Assembly: GCF_002245895.1 (NCBI RefSeq)
Contig: NZ_NPJZ01000001.1
Span: forward strand, 917,001-981,000
Length of the DNA: 64,000 bases
Reading direction: 5' to 3'
Source: Rhodococcus sp. OK302
GTDB lineage: Bacteria; Actinomycetota; Actinomycetes; Mycobacteriales; Mycobacteriaceae
The notes beneath the pieces are model-generated. The model saw only the letters and a program-made list of their open reading frames with translations, ran no database searches and had not been told where the DNA came from. The translations under genes and the position numbers were made by a program. The first letter of the stretch is position 1. Each line of letters opens with the position of its first letter. Below are positions 34,859 to 42,525 of this stretch, piece after piece.

Positions 34859-35860
34859 TCAGTTGCCCGCCCAGTCGAGAAGCACGTCGACAGTCCAGGA
34901 ATTGACCACCCGATTGGCGTCGACGCCGCATTTCTCGGCCCGCTCACAACCGTAGCCCTGCCACGCCAACTGACCGGGCGCGTGAGCGTCGGTGTCAATG
35001 GAGAAGAGGCAATCCAGTTCGAGCGCCAACTCGATCAGCCGCGATGGCGGGTCACGACGCTCGGGCCTCGAGTTGATCTCGACGGCAGTACCAGATTCAC
35101 GGCACGCCTCGAAGACCTTTTCTGCATCGAACTGCGATTCCGGGCGCGTGCCGCGAGCACCTTCCACGAGACGCCCGGTGCAATGGCCGAGAATATCGAC
35201 GCGCGGATTACGCACTGCAGCAAGCATTCTGCGCGTCATAGCTTCGCGTTCGGATCTGAGCTTGGAATGCACACTCGCAACAACGATATCGAGCTCGTCG
35301 AGAAGATCCGGGTCTTGGTCCAACGAGCCGTCCTCGAGGATGTCTACTTCAATTCCGGTGAGAATGCGGAACGGCGCCAGCTCCGCATTGAGCCCGGCAA
35401 TGACGTCGAGTTGTGCGCGAAGACGATCTGCCGAGAGCCCGTTGGCAACCGTCAAACGCGGCGAGTGGTCCGTGAGCGCGCAGTAATCGTGGCCCAACGC
35501 TGCCGCTCGTCGCATCATTTCCTCGATCGGACTACCGCCGTCCGACCAATCGGAGTGCGTGTGAAGATCACCGCGCAATGCCTGACGCAGCGGGCCGTCA
35601 CCAATCGGCTGAGCCTCCCCTCGCAACTCCGCCAGATAGTCGGGCACCCCGTCGTAAGACTGCGCGATGATGGTGGCTGTCTTGGGGCCGATCCCGGTGA
35701 GCGCCTTCCAACTATCGGCTTTGCGACGCGATTCCTTCTCGTCGTCCGACAGCCCCGCAAAAACCTCCGCTGCCCGGCGGTAGGCCTTCACCCGGTGCGT
35801 TTCGGCACGCGATCGTTCGAGCCAGTATGCGATCTCACGAAGCGCTTCACCCGGTTCCAT
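34859..35860 (-). CDS. PHP-domain metal-dependent phosphoesterase with helix-hairpin-helix
   Basis: 333-residue cytoplasmic protein that resembles the C-terminal half of PolX-family DNA polymerases without the polymerase domain. Residues 1-80 are a helical HhH region (WKALTGIGPKTATIIAQ) likely to contact DNA. The PHP domain follows, with metal-binding motifs DLHTHSDWSDGG, LTDHS, GIEVDI, VASVHS, DILGHCTG, VEINS and DTDAHAPGQL all present, so it should be an active trinuclear phosphoesterase. Substrate is unknown; a DNA 3'-end or nucleotide phosphoesterase is the family-based guess. Confidence 0.88.
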   Translation of the reverse strand: MEPGEALREIAYWLERSRAETHRVKAYRRAAEVFAGLSDDEKESRRKADSWKALTGIGPKTATIIAQSYDGVPDYLAELRGEAQPIGDGPLRQALRGDLHTHSDWSDGGSPIEEMMRRAAALGHDYCALTDHSPRLTVANGLSADRLRAQLDVIAGLNAELAPFRILTGIEVDILEDGSLDQDPDLLDELDIVVASVHSKLRSEREAMTRRMLAAVRNPRVDILGHCTGRLVEGARGTRPESQFDAEKVFEACRESGTAVEINSRPERRDPPSRLIELALELDCLFSIDTDAHAPGQLAWQGYGCERAEKCGVDANRVVNSWTVDVLLDWAGN

Positions 35861-35920
35861 GAGTCCACTGTTCCGTCACCAGGCTCTTGCGGCAACCCTT
35901 GATGGCTTTACGCTGTGGTT

Positions 35921-37045
35921 ATGGACGATCCGAGAGCACGATTCGCCGCAGCGCGGGTGGCAAGTCTGGCCACTGCCGACGCCGATGGAGTTCCGCACAT
36001 CGTGCCGCTCGTGTTCGTGGTGGTCGGAGACACCCTCTATTCCTGTGTGGACCACAAACCGAAAACCACCACAGCGCTTCGTCGGCTCCGAAATATCTCA
36101 CAGAACCCGCGAGTCAGTCTCTTGGTCGATCGTTACGACGACGACTGGTCTCAGCTCTGGTGGGTACGGGCGGATGGGGAGGCAGAGATACTCGAGCCAC
36201 AAACGCCCGAGGCAGAAAAAGCGATCGATGCATTGGCCCGGAAATACTCGCAGTACGTCGACACCCGTCCCGACGGCCAGGTGATCGCCGTCCGAAACCT
36301 ACGATGGTCGTCGTGGGAGTCTGTGCCCGGCAACATCATCAGAGAGACCCAGAACATCGTTTCTCTATCGCACGTCAACGACCCCGCGACTACGCCGATC
36401 TTTCCCGGCGATCCGGAATTTACACTGGAGATCGCTGCAACCATCGAAGCCGACGGCTACTACCTGCAGCACGTGAGGCAGGGTGAACACACCGGAACAC
36501 ATTGGGGCGCACCGGCACACTTCGAAATTGGCGGACTCACCGCAGATCAACTGGATCCGGCAGACCTGTATCTTCCGGCAGTGAAGATCGACGTACGAGG
36601 GCAGGCGGGCAACGACGCCGACTACATCCTCACTGTCGCCGATCTGGAAAAGTGGGAATCGCAGTACGGACGCATACCGAACGGGTCGGCGGTTATCGCG
36701 TGGACCGGCTGGGAGTCACATTGGGGCACAGATAGTTACGCCAACAATGATGATTCCGGCGTGTGCCATCAGCCAGGCTTCAGCATCGAAGCTGTTCAGT
36801 GGCTCCTCACCTCCGGCCGGCTGGGCAGACAGGGCGCACTGGGTATCGATACCTTCGGTCCGGACCCCGGCAATGACAGCAGCTACGCAGTCTCGAAACT
36901 TCTGTACGGTGAGCGTCGAATCAGCCTGGAAAATCTGGCCAACCTGAGCGCGCTACCCACCACCGGAGCTCACATACTGGTGGGTGGCACCGTTAATCGG
37001 GGCGGTTCGGGATCGCCGGCCACGATCTACGCGCTGATTGGCTAG
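35921..37045 (+). CDS. Fusion: F420/FMN-binding PPOX-class domain + cyclase-family domain
   Basis: 374 residues made of two unrelated folds. Residues 1-135 are a split-barrel flavin/F420-binding domain of the TIGR03668 (Rv1155-like) type (ARFAAARVASLATADADGVPHIVPLVF, NPRVSLLVDRYDDDW...LWWVRADG). Residues about 145-374 are a cyclase/kynurenine-formamidase-like domain (IVSLSHVNDP, PIFPGDPEF, EHTGTHWGAPAHF). In active members the motif is HxGTHxDxPxH; here the metal-ligand Asp is Gly196 (His190, His194 and His200 are kept), so hydrolase activity is doubtful. The ATG at 35921 lacks a Shine-Dalgarno but has TACGCT 6 nt upstream and TTGCGG 16 bp before that, fitting a leaderless start. Confidence 0.8.
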   Translation: MDDPRARFAAARVASLATADADGVPHIVPLVFVVVGDTLYSCVDHKPKTTTALRRLRNISQNPRVSLLVDRYDDDWSQLWWVRADGEAEILEPQTPEAEKAIDALARKYSQYVDTRPDGQVIAVRNLRWSSWESVPGNIIRETQNIVSLSHVNDPATTPIFPGDPEFTLEIAATIEADGYYLQHVRQGEHTGTHWGAPAHFEIGGLTADQLDPADLYLPAVKIDVRGQAGNDADYILTVADLEKWESQYGRIPNGSAVIAWTGWESHWGTDSYANNDDSGVCHQPGFSIEAVQWLLTSGRLGRQGALGIDTFGPDPGNDSSYAVSKLLYGERRISLENLANLSALPTTGAHILVGGTVNRGGSGSPATIYALIG

Positions 37046-37071
37046 GACGTCTACTTAGCTAGGCTGGGCGA

Positions 37072-37752
37072 ATGCGCCCTACTGCCTTGATCACCGGTTC
37101 CAGCCGCGGCCTCGGAGCTGCCATTGCACGCGAACTGGCACCCACCCACAACCTGCTGCTGGGTGCACGGTCCGCACGCTCTCTCGAGTCGATAACGGCT
37201 GAACTGTCCGGATCGACGCCGTGGCCCGTCGACCTCACCGATTACGACGCCGTAGCTGCCGCTGCCCGCTCGATCGATCATCTGAACGTCTTGGTTCACA
37301 ACGCCGGTATCGCAGACCTCGGCACCATCGAAGAATCCTCCGTCGACCAGTGGCGCCGCACCTTCGAAGCCAACGTCATTGCCGTCGCCGAACTGACGCG
37401 GGTACTCCTGCCCGCATTGCGCGCCGCGAACGGCCATGTCGTTCTCATCAACTCCGGTGCCGGACTACGCGCCAACGCCGGGTGGGCGTCGTATGCCGCC
37501 AGTAAGTTCGCGCTCCGCGCCTTCGGAGACGCCCTGCGACTCGAGGAGCCGTCGTTGCGCGTGACGTCCATCCACCCCGGACGCATCGATACCGACATGC
37601 AGCGCACCATAGTGGCCGGCGAGGGTGGGGATTACGATCCGACACTCTTCCTCGAGGCATCCACTGTCGCGCGAGCAGTGCGCACGGCCGTCGAAACGCC
37701 GGCCGACGCCCATCCGACGGAGATAGTCCTCCGGCCTACGGGGACCCGATGA
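37072..37752 (+). CDS. Short-chain dehydrogenase/reductase
   Basis: 226-residue SDR oxidoreductase. Rossmann glycine motif TGSSRGLGAAIA, NNAG-equivalent VHNAGIAD, catalytic Ser in INSGAG, and YAASK (Tyr/Lys) are all intact; the cofactor is probably NADP(H). TAGGCT lies 6 nt before the ATG, so the transcript is probably leaderless. Its stop overlaps the start of the TIGR04222 gene (ATGA), making it the first gene of a four-gene coupled operon with a DUF692 enzyme. Whether it acts on the same product is inference from coupling only. Confidence 0.9.
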   Translation: MRPTALITGSSRGLGAAIARELAPTHNLLLGARSARSLESITAELSGSTPWPVDLTDYDAVAAAARSIDHLNVLVHNAGIADLGTIEESSVDQWRRTFEANVIAVAELTRVLLPALRAANGHVVLINSGAGLRANAGWASYAASKFALRAFGDALRLEEPSLRVTSIHPGRIDTDMQRTIVAGEGGDYDPTLFLEASTVARAVRTAVETPADAHPTEIVLRPTGTR

Positions 37753-38642
37753 AGAGCGACACTTGGGGAATCCCGAGTCAGACGTTTCTGCTCTGGTACC
37801 TCGTGGGAGCAACTGTCGCCGTTGCCCTCTCGTTGACGCTTCGGATGCGCGCCCGGGAATCTCCCGGCAGAGCAACGCGCCCACTGACCCCTCCGGAAGT
37901 CGGTGCCTTAACCAGTGATTTTCAGGCGATTCTCGCGTCGGTAACCATCCTCCGCAGTGCTGAAATGATCACGACCGGAGGGAAGATCAAGCGCGCACTG
38001 TTCGCGCAAGACAAGCAGCACCTCGACTGGTTCACCCGGACGGTCCACGAACAGCTCGGCAAAGGCTCGGTACCGCTCCGCCATGTTCGCCTGGTAAAGA
38101 GGCTGAATACCCCACTAGCTCAACTACGTTCAACGCTGACGGACGAGGGCTATCTTCTGCGCCCACAAAGCGGTGTCGAGGCTGCCATACGGATCGCCCC
38201 GATCCTGGCTGTGATTGCTGTCGGCGTCATTCGACTCGTCGCAGGTGCCGCCGGTGGTCACCCTGTCGGCTTTTTACTCGCAACCATGGCCGTCTTGGTG
38301 GCACTGATCATCTACCTACGCACCGACACTCGACGAACCAGATTCGGAGATGCAGAACTCGAGCGCCTCAAACAAGAGAACTCATACCTCTCACCGCGTT
38401 TACGGCCCTCGTTCGCAAGCTACGGACCTTCATATGCGGGCCTGTCTGCTGCCCTCTTCGGGACCGGGGCACTGGTTCTCATCGATCCATCCCTGGCCAG
38501 TGCCGTATCGGCTAGCCCCGGAGCCGGCACTGGCAGCGGCGGGAGTTCGAGCGGATCCGACGGCGGTGGCGGTGGCGGTGGCGGTGACAGCAGTTGTGGT
38601 AGCTCCGACAGCGGCGGTGGTTCCAGCGGATGCGGCGGGTGA
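37749..38642 (+). CDS. TIGR04222-type membrane protein with Gly/Ser/Cys-rich tail
   Basis: 297 residues. A TM helix at about 12-32 (FLLWYLVGATVAVALSLTLRM) is followed by a conserved cytoplasmic region (LTSDFQAILASVTILRSAEMITTGGKIKRALF...LDWFTRTVHEQL). TM helices at about 145-165 and 170-190 and a hydrophobic segment near 235 follow. The last about 45 residues are almost pure Gly/Ser, ending in DSSCGSSDSGGGSSGCGG with Cys283 and Cys295. As I recall, actinobacterial TIGR04222 proteins often sit beside DUF692 genes and end in Cys/Gly repeats. The next gene here is DUF692, overlapping by 13 nt. The tail looks like a modification substrate, which is inference. Confidence 0.8.
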   Translation: MKSDTWGIPSQTFLLWYLVGATVAVALSLTLRMRARESPGRATRPLTPPEVGALTSDFQAILASVTILRSAEMITTGGKIKRALFAQDKQHLDWFTRTVHEQLGKGSVPLRHVRLVKRLNTPLAQLRSTLTDEGYLLRPQSGVEAAIRIAPILAVIAVGVIRLVAGAAGGHPVGFLLATMAVLVALIIYLRTDTRRTRFGDAELERLKQENSYLSPRLRPSFASYGPSYAGLSAALFGTGALVLIDPSLASAVSASPGAGTGSGGSSSGSDGGGGGGGGDSSCGSSDSGGGSSGCGG

Positions 38643-39463
38643 TCCTGCAAGGGTTGGGTATCGGCTGGCGCCCTGAAATTGCCGGGATAATCGCGCAACT
38701 CGACAACCTCGCATTCTGTGAGGTGATTGCAGAATCCATCGGTAGCGCCGCGCCTCCCGAACTGGAACGATTGGCCGTTCCGGTTATCCCTCATGGCATC
38801 TCACTGTCGCTGGGCGGCGCCGAGATGCTGGACCCTCGCCGCATCGATCACCTGGCGCGGGTGGCTGAGTTGCTCGACGCTCCGATGGTCAGTGAGCACA
38901 TCGCATTTGTCCGGGCCGGCGGCATCGAGGCCGGGCACCTGCTCCCGGTACCCCGCTCCTATGAAGCTCTGGATGCACTCACCCGCAACATCACCCGAAC
39001 CCAGGACTCCTTACCGGCACCACTGGCGGTGGAGAACATTGCGGCGCTCTTCGACTGGCCCGACAACGAGCTGACGGAAGCAGAATTCCTGTCCGAGCTG
39101 ATCGAACGTACCGGCGTGCATCTCGTTCTGGACATTGCCAATGTGTACGCCAATGTTCTTAATCGACAACGTGATCCGTGGACGGAATTGAGCCGGCTAC
39201 CGCTCGATCACATTGCCTACTGCCACATCGCGGGCGGCAGTTTTCGCAACGGTAGATATCACGACACTCACACCGATCCCGTACCCGAACCGGTCTTGGA
39301 AATGCTCACCCGTCTCACCGCGGAAGGGCATCACCCGGCAGTCATGCTCGAGCGAGACGGCAACTATCCGCCGGCGTTGGAACTGCTTGACGAACTTGAT
39401 GCCATCGCCGATGCAGCCGGCCTCAGCCGCATCACCGCCGGAACCCACTGGTCACGCGCATGA
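38630..39463 (+). CDS. DUF692 family enzyme (MNIO, multinuclear iron oxidase-type)
   Basis: 277-residue TIM-barrel protein of DUF692, the family of MbnB and TglH, which use a di/tri-iron centre to remodel cysteines in ribosomal peptides. Family signatures are present: GLGIGWRPEI, FCEVIAES, PVIPHGISLSLGG (His55), MVSEHIAF, LAVENIAALF, LVLDIANVYAN, IAYCHIAGG and DTHTDPVPEPV, so the His/Asp/Glu metal sphere appears complete. It overlaps the TIGR04222 gene by 13 nt and the following 59-codon gene by 4 nt. The coupled neighbour has a Cys-containing tail, so cysteine modification of a membrane protein is the leading hypothesis. The reaction is unproven. Confidence 0.88.
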   Translation: MRRVILQGLGIGWRPEIAGIIAQLDNLAFCEVIAESIGSAAPPELERLAVPVIPHGISLSLGGAEMLDPRRIDHLARVAELLDAPMVSEHIAFVRAGGIEAGHLLPVPRSYEALDALTRNITRTQDSLPAPLAVENIAALFDWPDNELTEAEFLSELIERTGVHLVLDIANVYANVLNRQRDPWTELSRLPLDHIAYCHIAGGSFRNGRYHDTHTDPVPEPVLEMLTRLTAEGHHPAVMLERDGNYPPALELLDELDAIADAAGLSRITAGTHWSRA

Positions 39464-39639
39464 GCAGTCTCGAGAATCGCCAGGCCGCCCTGGTTCGCGC
39501 CCTTGTCGACGGCACCCAGCCACCTCCGGGATTCGACCGCGATGCCCTCGCCGCGGCATCGGAAGTACTGGCTCGCAAACGCTCACGGAAGACGCCTCCA
39601 GTTCGTCGCCGGTGGTATCAGAGTCTATTACGTAAGTGA
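39460..39639 (+). CDS. 59-residue protein after DUF692, possible MNIO partner
   Basis: ATGA overlap with the DUF692 stop. The product begins MSSLENRQAALVRALVDGTQ and continues PPPGFDRDALAAASEVLARK, then a basic C-terminus (KRSRKTPPVRRRWYQSLLRK). The helical LVRALV...PPGFD pattern resembles the small partner proteins that accompany DUF692 enzymes, which help bind substrate; this likeness is by eye only. Its last 12 nt overlap the 3' end of the convergent encapsulin gene. Too short for most ORF cut-offs, but coding is supported by the overlap, an unbroken frame and codon use like its neighbours. Confidence 0.72.
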   Translation: MSSLENRQAALVRALVDGTQPPPGFDRDALAAASEVLARKRSRKTPPVRRRWYQSLLRK

Positions 39640-40422
39640 GACAACAGCTTCACTCGTGTACATCAGGAAGGTCATCGACTCCTGGAAGTACAGTTCCACC
39701 GAGTTTGCGTCATGAGACAGGTAACCAATCGACAGGTCTTGCCCGATATGCAGCTCGTAATCCCCACCGCGAGTAGACATCAGGAATGCACCGTCGATAG
39801 CCGGCGCCCAGATGATGTCGCCGTCGAGTACGCGTCGGATGTGCTCGCGAATGGGGTAGCCGTGATCGGAGGTCTCGTTGATCTGGGTGAAAGCTTCGGC
39901 GTTGAGCAGCAACGAGTACGGCCCGTTGACGCCAGCCAAACGCAAGGACGTGAGGGCCTGGCTGATGGCCTCCGGGTAGTCCTTGGCGTCGGCGGGCAGC
40001 GCCAGTTCAGGGTTGGATCCGCTAGCGCGAACACCCGTGATGTTCGCGGCCGGGTATCCCTCGAACACGGCGCGGTCCTCGGCAAACGCGATCTTCTTCG
40101 CGGCATCTTTCACCGGCTGCCAATCGGAATCCTTTGCGCCACGCTCGACGTCGTCGATTGCCTGACGACTGACCGTGAACGGCACCCGCAGCTCGATGAT
40201 CGGCTGCGACTGGCGGGCGTGGGCGATCACACCGTCCGCGAGTGAGCTGATGGGAACCTGATGGCCCAACGCAACGCAGGCTAGATCAACACCCGCCGGA
40301 CCTTCGACGTCGACGACGCGTCGGCCGGCCACGTGACGCTTGAAGGTGCGGCTGGCTTCTTCCTCGATCTCGGCCCACGCTGCTGCCGAAACGGGTGCTA
40401 GATCGCGGTGCAGATTTGTCAT
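39628..40422 (-). CDS. Family 1 encapsulin shell protein
   Basis: 264-residue HK97-fold protein that self-assembles into an icosahedral nanocompartment (linocin M18-like). Recognised by MTNLHRDLAPVSAAAWAEIEEEA, the GRRVVDVEGPAGVDLACVALGH segment, the PFTVSRQAIDDVERGAKDSDW region, and the C-terminal DLSIGYLSHDANSVELYFQESMTFLMYTSEAVV. It is translationally coupled to the upstream DyP peroxidase (TAATG overlap), whose C-terminal peptide is the encapsulation signal. Rhodococcal encapsulins of this size are experimentally known. The 3' end overlaps the convergent 59-codon gene by 12 bp, leaving no room for a conventional terminator. Confidence 0.96.
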   Translation of the reverse strand: MTNLHRDLAPVSAAAWAEIEEEASRTFKRHVAGRRVVDVEGPAGVDLACVALGHQVPISSLADGVIAHARQSQPIIELRVPFTVSRQAIDDVERGAKDSDWQPVKDAAKKIAFAEDRAVFEGYPAANITGVRASGSNPELALPADAKDYPEAISQALTSLRLAGVNGPYSLLLNAEAFTQINETSDHGYPIREHIRRVLDGDIIWAPAIDGAFLMSTRGGDYELHIGQDLSIGYLSHDANSVELYFQESMTFLMYTSEAVVSLT

Positions 40423-41492
40423 TACCAGTCACTCCTTTTGAGGCTGCCGATTCCGAGAGAACCGTCGGAGTTCGGCGCTGTGGACTTCGATGCGGGCACA
40501 AGACGAGTCGGTAGATCCGGGGGGTCGTCCAGAAAATCTGCCGTCGGAACAAAGAAGTTGATTCCGGTTACAGCAGTGGAGAATTCGAGAATCCGGTCGG
40601 TGTTTCCGGGTGGGTTCCCGATGAACATGTTGGTCAGCATCTGCTCGGTCACGGTCGGCGACGCCGAATACCCGATGAAGTACGTGCCCATCTCAGACGA
40701 TCCGACGTGGCCGAACGGCATGTTGTCACGCAGGATCTGAATCTGCTGCCCGGACTCGTCCTCGATGACCGTGAGCGCAGTGTGCGCGTTGGGCGGCTTA
40801 GTCTCGTCGTCCATCTCGAGGTCTTCGAGTTTTGAACGCCCGATGACGTTTTCCTGTTCGGAGGTAGGCAGAGTGTTCCACCCGGACATGTCGTGGAGGT
40901 ACTTCTGCACAATGACGTAGCTACTGCCCGCAAACTCGGGATCTTCGTCACCGATCGTAACGGCAACGAATGCTGCTTGCCCCGAAGGATTTTCGGTCCC
41001 GTCGACAAAGCCCATCAGATCCCGTTGCTCAAAGTACTTGAACCCGTGGACCTCGTCGATCACCGTCGCCGCCCCAGCCAATCGGTTCGTCACAACAGTC
41101 GCGTACTCGAAACACAGGTCCATCTGCCGGGCACGGATGTGAAACAGCAGATCACCCGACGTTCGGGGTGCGTGATGAGTGTCGCCGGTCAATTCGATAA
41201 ACGGATGTAATTCCGCTGGTCTCGGCCCCTCGAACAGTCGATCCCAGGCATCGGAGCCGATTCCGACGACGGTAGCCAACCCGCCCGCCGGCACCCGGAA
41301 TCCGATGGATCGCTGCAGGCCGGAGAGGTCCGCCAGGATGTCGTGAACAGCCTGATCACCGCCCTCGTCGATGGTGAAGACGAGGAAGATCGCGGCTTCG
41401 GTGAGAGGAGTCAGCAGAGGCTGCGGTATCGGCGGCAGTGACGTTCCAGGCAGGGTTGTCTGGGCCTCATCGATTGCACTCGTTTCCGCCAT
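40422..41492 (-). CDS. dypB: DyP-type peroxidase, encapsulin cargo
   Basis: 356-residue haem peroxidase of the DyP family (B-type). The distal-site motif GFVDGTENP, the QKYLHDMSGW region likely to include the haem ligand, and the conserved Arg in ILRDNMPFG are visible. The C-terminus, after a flexible Pro/Ser linker, is DGSLGIGSLKRSDW, matching the conserved peptide that directs cargo into encapsulin shells. I chose the ATG at 41492 (MAETSAIDEA) with GAGG just upstream; a 46-residue upstream extension in frame has no support. It forms a two-gene operon with encapsulin. In Rhodococcus jostii the homologous DypB acts on lignin-related phenols and is packaged in encapsulin. Confidence 0.95.
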   Translation of the reverse strand: MAETSAIDEAQTTLPGTSLPPIPQPLLTPLTEAAIFLVFTIDEGGDQAVHDILADLSGLQRSIGFRVPAGGLATVVGIGSDAWDRLFEGPRPAELHPFIELTGDTHHAPRTSGDLLFHIRARQMDLCFEYATVVTNRLAGAATVIDEVHGFKYFEQRDLMGFVDGTENPSGQAAFVAVTIGDEDPEFAGSSYVIVQKYLHDMSGWNTLPTSEQENVIGRSKLEDLEMDDETKPPNAHTALTVIEDESGQQIQILRDNMPFGHVGSSEMGTYFIGYSASPTVTEQMLTNMFIGNPPGNTDRILEFSTAVTGINFFVPTADFLDDPPDLPTRLVPASKSTAPNSDGSLGIGSLKRSDW

Positions 41493-41535
41493 GCACCTCA
41501 GTATGGACGATTCGGACACTAGATGCAGCGGACGA

Positions 41536-42492
41536 TCAAGGCGTCGCAGCGTGCGCCCCCGGATCGAAGCCGGCGGGAATCTCGTAGATCCGGCCGTCGA
41601 ACCCGGCGCGGTAGAGATGGCCGGCCGCAAAACCTGAGGTGCCGCGGCCGTATGTCAGCACACTCGATGCTTGCAGTCCGCTGGTAAGCGCGCAGTACTG
41701 GCCGGGCCCGTCGATGCGCCACACCTCGCCACTGATATCCGTCGGGACGATCGGACGATCGTAGGAGTCGAGCGTCAAACCGTCAGGTGCAGCAAAGGTT
41801 TCAAGCCCACCGAGATCGACCAACGATTCGGAGTATCCCGGATTGTCGACAGAGATACGGCTGACTCCGGGATTGGCGAACGTACGCGAGACGTACAGCC
41901 AGCGATTGTCCGAACTCAGCGCCGCACCGTTTGCGCTCGGAAGATTCGCCCACGCCGGGTCGACGGCACCGTTCGGACTCACTTTGCCGATCAGCGACCC
42001 GAAATCATTGGTAGCGAAGATTGTTCCGTCGTGTGCCACTGCCAAGCCGTTTGCGGCGCTCAAACCGCCCGCAAACGGCGTAACCGCGCCGGTATTGACA
42101 TCGACCCGGGCTACGGACGCCTGCCGCGTCAGATCGCCGATCAGAACCCCCGCATTGGTTCCGGTTCCCACCAGCAGTGAACCGTCGGGACTCCACGCGA
42201 GCGCGCCGGCGCCACCGGGCACCGTCGCTATCGGAACTGCGGCCTGACCCGGGGCGTCGACGCGGAAGATTTGTCGGCTCACCAGGTCCGTCGCATACAG
42301 ACGGCCCTGCCCGTCGACGGTGACTCCCTCGAGGGCGGCACCGGGAATCTGTGCGCTGAGAATTGCCGGCGACGACCCCGGGCAAAGCTGCGCCGCACTG
42401 GCGCCGGAAACACCCAGCGCGAGAATCGAACCGGCAACAAGTACTCCGGTGATACCAACACGAATACCGCGATCGACGATTCTGGTTCGCAT
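41536..42492 (-). CDS. Secreted SMP-30/NHL-like beta-propeller protein
   Basis: 318 residues. Signal peptide about 1-34 (GVLVAGSILALGVSGASA). The mature protein consists of propeller blades: LEGVTVDGQGRLYATDL, GALAWSPDGSLLVGTG, ANGLAVAHDGTIFATNDF, GAALSSDNRWLYVSRTF and APDGLTLDSYDRPIVPTDI. This resembles SMP-30/gluconolactonase-like lactonases. TACGGT lies 7 nt upstream of the ATG, consistent with a leaderless message. Whether it is an enzyme (lactonase) or a binding protein is unresolved; it stands alone, 43 bp upstream of the DyP gene on the same strand. Confidence 0.78.
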   Translation of the reverse strand: MRTRIVDRGIRVGITGVLVAGSILALGVSGASAAQLCPGSSPAILSAQIPGAALEGVTVDGQGRLYATDLVSRQIFRVDAPGQAAVPIATVPGGAGALAWSPDGSLLVGTGTNAGVLIGDLTRQASVARVDVNTGAVTPFAGGLSAANGLAVAHDGTIFATNDFGSLIGKVSPNGAVDPAWANLPSANGAALSSDNRWLYVSRTFANPGVSRISVDNPGYSESLVDLGGLETFAAPDGLTLDSYDRPIVPTDISGEVWRIDGPGQYCALTSGLQASSVLTYGRGTSGFAAGHLYRAGFDGRIYEIPAGFDPGAHAATP

Positions 42493-42525
42493 CTGCGCAA
42501 CCGTAGACCTTTTGCGAGGATTCGA

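Noticed and set aside
40422..41630. A 46-residue N-terminal extension of the DyP peroxidase
   Set aside because: DyP homologues start near MAETSAID; the extension is basic, low complexity and overlaps the 3' end of the propeller gene.
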